From Athripsodes cinereus (lineage: Eukaryota > Arthropoda > Insecta > Trichoptera > Leptoceridae): a stretch of 64,000 bases of DNA. A model generated the notes under the pieces. That model was not told the origin of the DNA. It ran no database searches and saw only the letters and a list, made by a program, of their open reading frames with translations. The position numbers were made by a program, and so were the translations under genes. This document shows, one piece after another, positions 9,892 to 20,238 of this stretch; positions within the stretch are counted from its first letter, which is position 1, and each line of letters starts with the position of its first letter. The stretch is from contig OX388306.1 in the NCBI GenBank assembly GCA_947579605.1, positions 2,356,001-2,420,000 on the forward strand, given 5' to 3'.

Positions 9892-11082
9892 ATGCCTCCC
9901 ATTGGTACAAGAAGTCAAAACAGAAACTTGTATATTACGATGTTTGACAGTTCGCAAGAAAGGATCGTCCAGGATGACGTTCCGGATATAAAAATGGAAC
10001 TTCAAAATAAGCTGGAAATGGTGGAAACTGAGAGGGAGAGGGTGAAGGAGGAACTAGAGGAGACTAGTAAGCTACTTAAGTTAAAAAACAGAGAAATTGT
10101 CTTACTCAAAAAAAAAATAGTGCTACTATCAAGGCAGAATAAAAAATTAAATAGGTATAAGGAGATGAAGAAGGAGTTGGAGATTGATATCAAGGATAGA
10201 GAGTCAAAAATTAATGGTATCAAAATGGACTTCGAGAGAAGGAGTGAGGAGAGAGAGAGAGAGATGAATGAATATGTAAAGAATAATAATATAATCTTAA
10301 GTAGACTGAAGGATGCTCAAGATTCAAATAGAGCGTTGCGCATGGCGTACGATGACCTGTACCAGGAGATGGAGAGAAATACACCCACAAAAATCCCACA
10401 TGGAAAAAATGTCTCAGCCTGCCTTCACAAAAATACTTTTGCTTCTGAAGCATCTCATATAAAAAACAAGTTTAATTATAAGAACAATGAAAAACCTACT
10501 ATTTGCATTATAGGAGACAATTACGCAAGAGGGATGGGATCCAAGTTGTATAACAAAAGTGAATACAATATCCATTGCTATTCAAAACCAGATGCTAAAA
10601 TACAGAATCTTCGATCGGACATAACGAGCGCATTAACCGGCACAAAGAAACCAGAGATCGTGGTGTTGATCACCGGTAACTGTGAGAATCCGAAATACTA
10701 TAATTGTTATTTGAGGAATATGCGTGAGATTATAGAGGATATAAACGGGCATGGAGTCTCACTATATATCACTACAATATATTATAGTAGAAGGCATTCT
10801 AGTAGCATAAATGAAAGCATCTATAAATTGAACTGCCAACTATATAATTTATCAAATGTGTTTGACAATGTACATATCATAGAGGTAAATAATTGTTGCA
10901 GAGAGTTTACACTCGCACAAAACATTATAAATAATTTAAATTTTCCAGCACAGAAAAGTGCACTGATAAGGGTGTCTGTCAGGAACAATGACAGTCAAAG
11001 ACCGGGGGAGATTCCTGATACAGATGGTGCTTTTTTAGATATGGACCAGGATCCTCTCGAAAGGCCCAGTTGCAGCACATAG
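9892..11082 (+). CDS. Non-LTR retrotransposon ORF1 protein (coiled coil + SGNH-like)
   Basis: A 396-residue protein starting at an ATG (GACATGCCTCCC) about 830 bp into the element. Residues ~33-165 are a long heptad-rich, highly charged coiled coil (KLEMVETERERVKEELEETS). Residues ~205-345 look like the esterase/SGNH-type ORF1 domain of CR1-group elements: TICIIGDNYARGMG corresponds to the GDS block and VVLITGNCEN to the G-x-N-D block. The nucleophile position is N instead of S, so hydrolase activity is doubtful. ORF1 proteins of this kind bind element RNA and assemble RNPs. The stop overlaps ORF2, which lies in the -1 frame. There is no zinc knuckle or PHD finger. Confidence 0.88.
   Translation: MPPIGTRSQNRNLYITMFDSSQERIVQDDVPDIKMELQNKLEMVETERERVKEELEETSKLLKLKNREIVLLKKKIVLLSRQNKKLNRYKEMKKELEIDIKDRESKINGIKMDFERRSEEREREMNEYVKNNNIILSRLKDAQDSNRALRMAYDDLYQEMERNTPTKIPHGKNVSACLHKNTFASEASHIKNKFNYKNNEKPTICIIGDNYARGMGSKLYNKSEYNIHCYSKPDAKIQNLRSDITSALTGTKKPEIVVLITGNCENPKYYNCYLRNMREIIEDINGHGVSLYITTIYYSRRHSSSINESIYKLNCQLYNLSNVFDNVHIIEVNNCCREFTLAQNIINNLNFPAQKSALIRVSVRNNDSQRPGEIPDTDGAFLDMDQDPLERPSCST
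11031..11037 (+). promoter_or_regulatory. Candidate -1 frameshift heptamer T TTT TTA
   Basis: In the ORF1 frame the bases read gcT TTT TTA GAT, matching the X XXY YYZ slippery pattern. The -1 frame is open from 11019 to the end of ORF2. The first ATG in ORF2 (11301) lies beyond the endonuclease catalytic N and E motifs, so ORF2 needs frameshifting, reinitiation or a non-AUG start. I found no convincing downstream stem, so the call is a candidate only. Confidence 0.5.
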
Positions 11083-13955
11083 GCGTACCTCAAGAAAAAA
11101 TATTGACAGTTGGACACCAAAACGCCCAAGGACTACGTTCTAAGAAACATGAACTGTGTACTGATCCGATATTGAACGATATAGATGTGTTGTGTTTAAG
11201 TGAAACTTGGTTAAACGAAGATGAAATTGTAAACCTTAATGTACCTAACTTCAATACCGCCAGTTATTTTTGTAGGAAAAATGCTATTAGGGGGGGAACA
11301 ATGATTTTAATCTCACAAAAATATAAATATAAAAATAGAAATGACATCGTAAAATTATCGATTGAAAAGGACTGTGAGCTGAGCTGTATAGAGTCCAATA
11401 ACGTCGTAATAGTAGCTATATATCGATCACCTAGTGGCTGTTTTATGAATTTTTTGACCACCTTAGAAAGTGCACTTAATAAAATCTCGTATAATAATAA
11501 TAAATATATTGTAATTTCTGGAGATTTCAACGTTGATTTTAATACTAACTCAAGTGAAAAAGATAAACTTATGGATATTCTGAATAGTTTTCTATTGAAA
11601 CAGTGCATCTTTCAGGCTACAAGAGTAACTGGCGGATCGGCTACCTGTATCGATAATATCTTTACTGACCTGACGACCCGCGTTTCCCAGTTGTATAATT
11701 TTATAAGATCTGATCATTGTGGACAGATAATAAAACTAAATATTGACGTTTGCCCCGATACTCATAGTAACAGTTGTAACTACATAAACAAAAGATGTTT
11801 TGATTCCAGTAACCTCGAAAGCTTTCTTCAGTCGACGGAAAAAAATTTAAATGGTGTTCTGATCACAGAGAACACAAATCCTAACATTTTGTATGATGAT
11901 TTTTTTAGAAATTTGACACTAGAGTTAGATAACCATTTGCCAGTTAAAAAGATAAAGATAAATAAGAAAAAATCCTTTGAAAATTGGGCAACGCGTGGTA
12001 TCAGGATATCCAGAGAAAGACTATTTAAATTGTATGAATTGAGAAGGAAGGACAACTCAGAGGAAACACGAAAATTTGTAAGTAGATACAGTGCATTATT
12101 TAAAAAAGTCTGTAGTGAAGCGAAACAAATATTTTTAAAGAACAAAATTAAGATATCCAAAAACCCAGTTAAAACTACATGGGATATTATTAAAGACGAA
12201 ACAGGTAGATCAAATGACACACGACATGATAAAATTGAATTTATTGTTGACGATAAAAAAATAACAGATCTAGAACTAGCCAATCATTTTAATGATTATT
12301 TCATAAATATAGCATCTTCTTTAACAAAAAATCTTTCGTCGTCTGTCGAGAATTCTATGAGGCATTTGAGTTGCCCCAGAACAGAAATACCACAGTTTAA
12401 ATTTAGACAAATATCAGCAAATGAAATTAGAAAGACTTGTAAACAAATAAAAACAAAAAACTCAAATGACTTGTGGTACTTTTCTGCCAGATTGTTGAAG
12501 CAAATTATAGATAGGTTGGCTCCACATCTGGCAGATATCTTCAACATATGTCTGAAGCAAGGAAATTTTCCAAATAAACTAAAAATTGCTAGAGTGATAC
12601 CTATTTTTAAAAAAGGAAACAAAAACGACTTAGGTAACTACAGACCAATTTCAATATTGCCAGTTATCAGTAAACTTTTTGAGAAAATTGTCGCGGAACA
12701 GCTCACCCACTTTCTCGTAAGCAATAATACTATTCACCAACAACAATTTGGTTTTCAAAAAGGTAAAAATACATCTACTGCTATAGCTTCCCTAACCAAA
12801 AATATACTTGAATCTTTGGATCAAAGGTGTGATACATATGGCATTTTTTGCGATTTATCCAAAGCTTTTGACTGCGTCGATCACGAAATACTGTTAAAAA
12901 AGCTTGAGCACTATGGAATTAAGAGTACAGAGTGTAATTTCTTTAAGTCTTATCTAGAACATAGACAACAAATTGTTGAAATTAATAGCAGTAGATCAGA
13001 CATGGCCAAGGTGGATTGTGGAGTCCCACAAGGATCAATCCTGGGCCCTCTACTATTTCTTATTTATATAAATGACTTGCCTAATTGCATAACTGAAAAT
13101 AACCACATTGTAATGTTTGCTGATGACACTTCATTGTTAATTAGAGATGAAAACAATAAAGATGAAACTACTAAGAATATTTTAAAGACATTGAATGATG
13201 TGGAGGCGTGGTTCAGCTACAACAATTTAGTTTTAAATGTGACCAAAACGAATGCTATTCATTTCTCCTTGAGACAAACTGCGAATCCAGATACGGTTGT
13301 TACGGCGCTCTCTGAAAAGGGACTGGAGGTAGTAGTTCTATGTAGGTTTCTGGGTGTAACGATCGATAGGCGATTGCAATGGTCGTCACATATAGAGGAA
13401 TTATGTAAGAGGTTAAGTTCATCTATTTACGCAATTAGGAAAATAAAAGAATCTTGCGGATTTGAAGCAGCAAAAACAGTTTATTTTGCATACTTCCATA
13501 GCATTATGAGCTACGGAGTAATGTTTTGGGGTTCGGGTGCCGATTGGAGACGAATATTTATCCTCCAAAAGCGGGCAATCAGAACGTTGCTTAACATGAA
13601 GCCCAGGGAGACCTGTCGTAGCATTTTCAAAGGGCTGGGGATTATCACCTTACCTGGTATGCTCATATACGAGTGTCTATGTTATGCACAGTCAAATCTT
13701 TCAAATACCCCACTAAACTCAGATGCACACGACTATAATACTCGCGCAGGTGGCCGCGTTCGGCCCATAGAGCACAGATTGGCTAAAATGTCAAAAAGTT
13801 TTGTGTGTTTGAGTGTGCGCCTATTTAACGTTCTGCCTGACGATTTGAAACATCTGGAGCCTGCGGTGTTTCGAAGGGAGGTGAAGAAGCATCTCGTAGG
13901 TAAAGAATTTTATACTATTGACGAAATGCTAACCGGGGCTAGAGATCCTGTTTAG
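11037..13955 (+). CDS. Non-LTR retrotransposon ORF2: endonuclease and reverse transcriptase
   Basis: Open from 11019 in the -1 frame relative to ORF1, about 970 codons after the putative slip. N-terminal APE-type endonuclease: VGHQNAQGL (Asn), LSETW (Glu), VISGDFNVDF near 11517-11538 and the RSDH motif near 11706. It should nick target DNA for target-primed reverse transcription. The RT region has PIFKKGNKNDLGNYRPISIL, KAFDCVDHEILL, CGVPQGSILGPLLF (about 13020) and catalytic FADD (about 13116). The C-terminal RTLLNMKPRETCRSIF and late YNTRAG/F.VLPDDLK segments are usual for CR1/Jockey-type ORF2. No stop or frameshift is seen. A fusion with ORF1 would be about 1354 residues. Confidence 0.9.
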   Translation, partial: RYGPGSSRKAQLQHIGVPQEKILTVGHQNAQGLRSKKHELCTDPILNDIDVLCLSETWLNEDEIVNLNVPNFNTASYFCRKNAIRGGTMILISQKYKYKNRNDIVKLSIEKDCELSCIESNNVVIVAIYRSPSGCFMNFLTTLESALNKISYNNNKYIVISGDFNVDFNTNSSEKDKLMDILNSFLLKQCIFQATRVTGGSATCIDNIFTDLTTRVSQLYNFIRSDHCGQIIKLNIDVCPDTHSNSCNYINKRCFDSSNLESFLQSTEKNLNGVLITENTNPNILYDDFFRNLTLELDNHLPVKKIKINKKKSFENWATRGIRISRERLFKLYELRRKDNSEETRKFVSRYSALFKKVCSEAKQIFLKNKIKISKNPVKTTWDIIKDETGRSNDTRHDKIEFIVDDKKITDLELANHFNDYFINIASSLTKNLSSSVENSMRHLSCPRTEIPQFKFRQISANEIRKTCKQIKTKNSNDLWYFSARLLKQIIDRLAPHLADIFNICLKQGNFPNKLKIARVIPIFKKGNKNDLGNYRPISILPVISKLFEKIVAEQLTHFLVSNNTIHQQQFGFQKGKNTSTAIASLTKNILESLDQRCDTYGIFCDLSKAFDCVDHEILLKKLEHYGIKSTECNFFKSYLEHRQQIVEINSSRSDMAKVDCGVPQGSILGPLLFLIYINDLPNCITENNHIVMFADDTSLLIRDENNKDETTKNILKTLNDVEAWFSYNNLVLNVTKTNAIHFSLRQTANPDTVVTALSEKGLEVVVLCRFLGVTIDRRLQWSSHIEELCKRLSSSIYAIRKIKESCGFEAAKTVYFAYFHSIMSYGVMFWGSGADWRRIFILQKRAIRTLLNMKPRETCRSIFKGLGIITLPGMLIYECLCYAQSNLSNTPLNSDAHDYNTRAGGRVRPIEHRLAKMSKSFVCLSVRLFNVLPDDLKHLEPAVFRREVKKHLVGKEFYTIDEMLTGARDPV

Positions 13956-14660
13956 CGTGGATCTATATTATCTTTGTAATATAGTAATATACCTGCTTAT
14001 TATCGTTATCTTAATGCGAGCACATTCGCACATTTATATTGTTCGCGGTGATTCCTCTGGTTGTCTCGGTTGCTTCACTGTATTTATAATATTATATCTC
14101 ATATAAAAATCATCGACGTGAATGCTGGCCTAAAACTTTTACACTTAGCCCAGCATTCGATTCCACCTATTCATCATACTGTTTTGCCAATGTTATATTA
14201 TTTGTTTTATTTAGATAAATTGACGAAATGCTGTTCGGAGCCATTTACACTCTGATCAGCATTGATTTTGAAATAAATTTTACCAATTATTGTTCTCTGA
14301 CGTCTTGCTGAATAATTTTATGCTTTTGATATGTACATGTACTAATTGTTATTTTGACTGACGATTCCAAGTGTCCGGTTGGACCTAGGGATGATAAACT
14401 AAATAAATAAATAAATAAATAAATAGATAGATTATAGTTCAATATTTATTATTCGGCCAATATCGGATAATTACTTTGGAATATGCAATTTAGTTCCACT
14501 AATTTCACACTACTGCGTACGTAATAGTGTTTATTCGGTATCACGATTTCGCTGTTCGCGTTCCGCGCAAATGTACTAGCTAAAAGCGGTTTCGCTACAA
14601 CGACTCCGCTCAGCGGTTTCGCTTTCGCTATTTCGCGGCGGAGGTGTGCTAAAGCCCTTA

Positions 14661-14740
14661 AATGATCTTGCCATTTAATCCTAGGACGTCCACGTCTCCG
14701 AGCACCATTCCTTTCAGCCAAGTGGCGCTTGATCCTTTGT
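14661..14740 (-). repeat. RTE-A fragment, distal part of the split copy
   Basis: AATGATCTTGCCATTTAATC and CACGTCTCCGAGCACCATTC match the RTE-A copy at 25202-25251. They join the arm ending at 7098 once the TTA-flanked insertions are removed. Confidence 0.8.
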
Positions 14741-14821
14741 GTTAAATATTTTACTTGCTGCTTTTACTTGGATAATTCGTGAAAACTCACGTGTACCTTA
14801 AAAATGATACTATGCTGTAAT

Positions 14822-15052
14822 TTACCCTCACGCTGCGTCGTAAGTGGGGTAGGCAGAGAGAACGGAACGCTAAATAGATCCATTTTCATACCTCCTTCGC
14901 TTCCTCCACATTCATACAATTTCTCATGCACGCACGTCGGTTCCTCTTACGCAAGACACGACCGTCCTTGAGAGTTGGATCCACGTGATCGAACCACGTG
15001 GTTCTCGGACGTTTGTGCTTCCTCACACCCTTTCTTTCAGACAACTTAAAAA
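14822..15052 (-). repeat. RTE-B 5'-truncated fragment
   Basis: Standard minus-oriented RTE-B end (CCTCACGCTGCGTCGTAAGT, GGTAGGCAGAGAGAACGGAA), running through the GRPR-encoding segment to TTTCTTTCAGACAACTT. Point-mutated, with no open frame. Confidence 0.75.
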
Positions 15053-15636
15053 TGATTCTGTGAAACTATTCAAACCCTTCCTAGAAATTCAATAAACCTA
15101 CTACAGAATTTCTAAGACACCACAAAACGAATCACACACATAATGAAATCTACAGAAAAGCAGTTTTTTGATCTCTTGTAAAATTTTTGATAAATGCACA
15201 TAGGAGGTTCCATAAACCCACCGACCTGTACATTTTAGATAAATAAATATGTTATTATGTAGGTATTCTACTGACAATTATTATTATGTAGTTTATTTTG
15301 TAGGATCATTTTGTCAATCATGATACAAAATAATGAAGTGTTTACCAATAATTTTGACAAGGACATAAATTTTCTTGGAACTTGAACGTTCTGTTGTTTT
15401 TTGTTCAACTCACTTTTGTTTTAAAACACGACGAAACGTGCCAACATACATAAGTGATGATGGTGAGGAAGTCTTGGAATGAAACTGTTATGACGAATGA
15501 CTTTTTTAGATAGAACATACTTAGGTATTTATTATTATGTATGTATCATTTATTACTATAAAATAATAAAAAAAACTTTATGTTTATGTTTTTTAATAAG
15601 CTCTCATAAGACTCGTCATTTAGGATTTTTTATATA
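15053..15636. other. Unassigned AT-rich sequence
   Basis: No recognisable content. Confidence 0.45.
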
Positions 15637-15692
15637 TGTAATGAATTGGTCTCCCACTCTTTTCTGTAAGTTTTCGAGTGTCCTGCAAAAGG
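15637..15692 (+). repeat. Family C, truncated 5' part
   Basis: GAATTGGTCTCCCACTCTTT followed by GTAAGTTTTCGAGTGTCCTG, the start of family C, breaking off after TGCAAAAGGC where an RTE-B fragment begins. Confidence 0.65.
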
Positions 15693-15694
15693 CT

Positions 15695-15880
15695 ACTTCT
15701 TACGCTTCCTCTACATTCATCCAGTTTCTCATACATGCACGCCGATTCCTCTTACTTAACCCGCGACCGTTCGTGAGAATTTGATCCACGATCCACTCAC
15801 ATCCTCTCTTTGAGATAAATACACCCTCTTCGTCAATCTTACACAATTCATTCGCTCCACATGACCAAACCATCTCAATC
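15695..15880 (-). repeat. RTE-B fragment
   Basis: ACGCTTCCTCTACATTCATC through GACCAAACCATCTCAATC matches the RTE-B copy at 5938-6150 minus its 3' end, with an internal deletion near 15790. Confidence 0.65.
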
Positions 15881-16007
15881 GCGGTATATTATATTGAAAT
15901 AAAATAAAGTACTTAATTAAATATCACATTATTAAACTCAATTATCTAATTTTTATTTTTGTGTAATAACAAATAAGTCATTCCGTTGGTAAAAAACAGG
16001 TTATAAT

Positions 16008-16100
16008 GGTTAGCTGGAAGATATTGCCTCGAGGCAATAAGCTCGCCAATTGCTCATGATTTTTTTCTGATCAATAAAGTGTTCTTATTATTATAATGTC
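16008..16100 (+). repeat. Non-LTR 3' UTR fragment with hairpin
   Basis: GGTTAGCTGGAAGATATTGC and TCGAGGCAATAAGCTCGCC form a short stem-loop, followed by AATTGCTCATGATTTTT and an ATTATTATAATG tail. The last part is shared with 50580-50650. The 'ggttagttggaagagatc...ctcgcc' block recurs at 27533, 32163 and 56662 and resembles the conserved hairpin of lepidopteran non-LTR 3' UTRs. Confidence 0.55.
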
Positions 16101-16699
16101 TTTTTTACTTGCATAAATACCAATGAGTCGAAATTATGTAGGTATCTACCATTTTTTCTATAAAAAGTCTATTGATATTCTATAAGTAGATTTGAATACT
16201 GAAAAAAAGTGTGTCACTAAAAATGATGTCTAACAAGACAGACTTGTCAAAATTTTCGGATCCTTGTCAGCTAACACGCTCATAACTTCCACAGAAGTGC
16301 GTGTCATAAACAAAGTATTCTGTTGGTACACCTTGGCTGCAAGGCGCTTCATGAGAAAACTGTTTTGGTTCAGTGTATCTACATAACTAGAAAAAAAAAT
16401 ATAATAGGAATATGAAATATTGCTCCGGCATCTACTTACTCAATACAGTATACTAACTATGTATCTAGTGAAAAAAAAAACAATTCCAGAAACTGAGAGC
16501 AATTAAATAGTTTTTTTTTTGTTTCACGCAACTTGATGCGCACGCCGAGTGAATTGTGTTTTTACAGTTATCACATTATGACAAGGCAGGGACGCATTAA
16601 TTATTTACGTATTTTTGAAATGATTTTTTTAAATTTTTATTTAAAAATAGTAGTTTCTAAACTATCCTGAAGGAATGCTCTGGTCTTAGACCAGTGGTC

Positions 16700-16850
16700 T
16701 ACAAACACATTATCCACAAGGTTCTATACTTGGTCTTATAACGGTCGTATGAAAACAGTTTCATAATATCCTATAAATGATTTACCAACAAACATATCAA
16801 AAAATCAGACTTCCATATTGTTCGCTAACGATATATCGCTCTTGATTAGG
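16700..16850 (+). pseudogene. Decayed non-LTR reverse transcriptase fragment
   Basis: Readable RT motifs across frameshifts: HYPQGSILGLI (from G-V-P-Q-G-S-I-L-G-P), then NDLPTNISKN and SILFANDISLLI. The catalytic FADD has become FAND. It is a short relic of a CR1/Jockey-type ORF2. Confidence 0.6.
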
Positions 16851-16894
16851 GTTGATTAGTCAAAACAAAAAGTTGTGTAAAATGTGTTATGTAG

Positions 16895-16998
16895 ATTCAA
16901 ACGGGGGTGCCTCAAGGAGGAGTTCTCTCACCATTACTATTTTCTCTGTTCATTGATACAATATTAAAAAAATATTTAATGCCAGTGTCACATTAAGT
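16895..16998 (+). pseudogene. Second RT fragment (GVPQGGVLSPLLF)
   Basis: QTGVPQGGVLSPLLFSLFID is readable from 16898 and is followed by ILKKYLMP and a stop. The QGGVLSP version differs from the QGSILG version 190 bp upstream, so this is a separate non-LTR family piece. Confidence 0.65.
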
Positions 16999-16999
16999 A

Positions 17000-19930
17000 T
17001 TATGTTTATTTATTTATTTATTCATTCTTTACTGTACATTGTTGGTGGTCTTCAGCTCCACACACAAAATATTATGAGCCACTTTTTAAATGCAGCATTC
17101 GTTAGCGTGAAGCTTGCGAAAAGATTAAATCTTATTGAATTAATCAAAAATTTTGATGGAAATATTCAACTGTGCAATATGAAAGAACAATAATTGCTGA
17201 TCACAGTTATTGTGTGTATGAATTAGAGTAGATGAGGCTTAATTCTTTCTGCTTAAACCATAAAGGAAGCCAAAAATTAATCATGTTTTAAAATGGTGTG
17301 TAATCTAAATTTTAATGTGTAATCTACTAGTCCGTATCTGCAAAGCGTGACAAATTTTGATACGAAAACAAATAAAAACGTATCGACCTTAGTTTGTCAC
17401 AACGTTTCAAAAAAAATCTTTTCAAAACGACAAGCAAGCAAAATTCATCATTCTTCCTCAACAATACTCTAAAATAAATACACAATTATCACATTTAGTC
17501 GAAGGACAAAAGATAAAATGCATTGTTTGAAGGAAACACATTATTGAAGTTGATGACTTCGCTTTGTTCAAAAAGTCCAAACAATGACGATGTATATTGA
17601 TTGATTTAAATTTCTTCCAAAAACTGTCAAAGCTATGTGGAAGAAAAGTGAAGGTTGTGCTAATATTCTGGAACTAATTCTCTTCCCTTCTTTTTCTATC
17701 ATCTTTTGAGTTTCTCTTGGAAGTGCTGGGAATCAAACTGGTTTTTGAAATCGTGTTGTATATTATTAATGTTTTGTTTCAACTAGGCGTTGGTTTCTTT
17801 ATATTTTTTTCTCTTTCTCTGGATTCTATCCATTTAAAAAAACGATGTCCGGAAAGTTCAGGCCAACACAATCAACATACTTTTCTATCTAGATATAATA
17901 ACCCTTCACCAAGCCGATTAATATTAGGTTCGGCGTCCTTTCTGGAAAGCTGTTGTTCAAAGCTCGGACTGCAGTGCTGATGATAAGTGGAGAGAACTTT
18001 AGACGTTTTCGTCAGTATGAAACAACAACCTGGTACCAGGTCCAACAGAAGAACTGCCTGGATTTACACTTCCCAGGAATGTATAGTGTACAACAAATCG
18101 TATAAGATGTGAGATGTGATGTACGTTGTACCTTATTTAAATGGGGATGGATTGATTCATCAGGGTGCACTTGTGGAATTGCGCAAAATATCGACAATCT
18201 GCAGTATTCGAGTATTCCACATACTGATTCAGAGGAGAACTTCAGGATTTTGAGGCTTTTACGGATAAAGTGATCCAGCGGCTTTAGAAGTCAAGTTCTG
18301 AGCGACCATAAGAAGAAAAATGAATAAACCAATTTCAATAAATGGAGAGACATTTTATCAAATGAGCGATTGCAATGGTCTTATCAACGAAGAGATTTTG
18401 ACATCAATAGGGACGAAGATTTATGCTTGCCAAATGCTTGGATTTCTTTTTTACCATCGCACAATTTTTTTCATTATGAATCCAATCCAGCAGATAGTGT
18501 GTTAGAAGATGTAGGGCTGATGATATCAAAGGAACCTTAATTTTCTAATAATATGCAATCTACTTTATACTTACTTTTGTATAGAGTATGTACCCACACA
18601 CGTACTTGAAATAACTTATCTAGTACTTGAATTTTCAATATCTAATCAAAAATTACAAAATATGTGTACCTACGTAATTTATATATAACTCGATATTTTT
18701 GATAATGCCAATCAAATCAAACGTGTATTTACGAAGTTTGACACGAGATTTTATCACTATTTTTGTAATCTTTAATATTACTACGATACATTTACATAAT
18801 TTTCTGAAGTACAACTTAACTTAACACACAACTTAAGTGTGTATTTATAAAATTATATTATAGAAACTGTCAAATGGAGATTTTGAAAATACTTACGCAT
18901 GTAACACTTGTTTCATTTAACACAATACCTAATATGTTATGTACATTATACTGGCCCACTTAGTTCTGTCACGATAAGAATTTGGTTCATATTTTAATTT
19001 AGCATTCATTATTATTTTTTTTCCTGAATGTCTTAATTTTTTTTAGCTTGCATGTTTACACTAGATGTAGCTGGTCTACTGGCAACACTCCTTGTGGGAT
19101 ATGCCGTGATGGCAAGATCAATGTCACACTTTTCATCAATATTTTCGAGTTTATAGCCGTGTGCTGCAGTAAAGAAATTACACTCATTCGCTAGGTATTA
19201 TGATCTGTTCTGAGGAAATGGAATCATTGACTATAAATTGAAAAAAAAAAACAGTAAATGAACATATAAATAATACCACAATAAAGAAATATACATATAC
19301 ACATATACAATATAAACATTATTGATAAGAACGATCTGCTAAAAATCGGTGTCAGGAAGGAATATACATAATATCAATAATTTTTTTATATATTTTGCAA
19401 ATGTCGGCATCATTGACAAAATCAAAGAAACAATTGTTTATTTGTCTACGAAACGTGTTCTCTTTCAGAAGATACAATGCTGGTAATAAAACAGCATCAT
19501 GTTTTGGAAATATTTATGCCCTTCTATTGTAATATGTCTTAAATATAATTATCGGGCCTATCTTCTTCAGTACAGAATTATAACCGGCAGTCAAAACAGA
19601 AGACAACATAAAGAATAGTTTTATTGTTTTATATAGCACGACAGACAATTGTCAAACTATTGTTTGTCGTACAAAACAATTGTTTTGTATCTATAACTTC
19701 TGCGATGTGATTTTCTTTTTAGTTACGCCGACAGACTGAATTTAATTATTATTGTTAAATGGCAGTGTTATCAGTTGTAAAAATGTTTTTACTGCATGTT
19801 GCAACTTAATAAAACTTATCTTACTTAGTTTGATTATGAAATAATATGTTGATAAATGAAAATAATAAAGATATAGGTACCTTGGCAAACTAGATTCAGC
19901 ATGGATATGCCTAAATTAAAATATAAACAT
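17000..19930. other. Unassigned AT-rich sequence
   Basis: No convincing gene. A short family C tail (GTGGGATATGCCGTGATGG) lies at 19097-19115, and an imperfect hairpin around ACAGACAATTGTC...ATTGTTTGTCGT lies at 19640-19671. Open frames near 17717 and 18320 show no domain. Confidence 0.45.
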
Positions 19931-19934
19931 TATT

Positions 19935-20040
19935 ACCTCGGTTCGATCCCAAGTGCAGGCAAACTCCCCTTTCACGACACAAGCTTTAAGCTTACTGTGA
20001 AAGGAGATACCTACATCTTTTATTAAAAAAAAATATTTAC
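19935..20040 (+). repeat. tRNA-derived SINE fragment
   Basis: Starts inside a B-box (CGGTTCGATCCC), then GTGCAGGCAAACTCCCCTTT and CACGACACAAGCTTT. It is the plus-strand version of the longer copy at 35755-35935. The 5' half with the A-box is missing. Confidence 0.65.
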
Positions 20041-20154
20041 CCACATTTAATTAATCTTTCATGTTATTTTTTAAAGACCTAAAGGTCTGTTCATGCAGGA
20101 AGGTCCTCGTGCGATGTGGAGGCCCAACTATCCTTCCATCGTTTTAGGGGTCAT

Positions 20155-20238
20155 CCTGGTGTGCGTCAAGTATTCCAAGTGCGGTAGGCAGAGAGAAGGG
20201 GATTCCATATAGATCCAAAGACTACACTTTTTACGCTT
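20155..20238 (-). repeat. RTE-B 3' end, abutting an inverted copy
   Basis: TCCAAGTGCGGTAGGCAGAG through TTTTACGCTTCTTAC is the minus-oriented RTE-B terminus. It is directly followed by a plus-oriented copy. Confidence 0.6.

Larger units (their letters stand above)
9059..14422 (+). mobile_element. Complete CR1-group non-LTR retrotransposon
   Basis: A 5.36-kb element with 5' UTR (9059-9891), ORF1 (9892-11082), ORF2 (to 13955), 3' UTR and an (AAAT)n tail at 14401-14422. It is flanked by the 5-bp duplication ATAGA (9054-9058 and 14423-14427). Element B retains the empty site (complement at 38718-38735), including the diagnostic CCGTGCTGG variant unit, so both boundaries are precise. Both frames are open throughout, suggesting a young copy. 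CR1-group assignment follows from the ORF1 architecture, the endonuclease/RT motifs and the short-repeat tail; the exact clade was not determined. Confidence 0.92.
7360..14657. mobile_element. Element A: long TIR element with TTA duplication
   Basis: Left end TGCCGTTAGCACACCTCCGC, right end (complement) GGGCTTTAGCACACCTCCGC, flanked by TTA (7357-7359 and 14658-14660). Both ends, the subterminal GC-rich runs and the internal repeat array match element B at 38498-40679 in the opposite orientation. Without the 5.36-kb retrotransposon at 9059-14422 it is about 1.93 kb. No transposase is visible, so it is non-autonomous. The TTA duplication points to PIF/Harbinger, an inference. Confidence 0.85.

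Noticed and set aside
11070..11072. TTG at 11070 as the ORF2 start
   Set aside because: The frame is open further upstream to 11019 and TTG initiation is unsupported; frameshift or reinitiation is more plausible.
17717..18505. Short frames considered as DNA transposase remnants
   Set aside because: No DDE-type or helix-turn-helix motif could be read in any frame.
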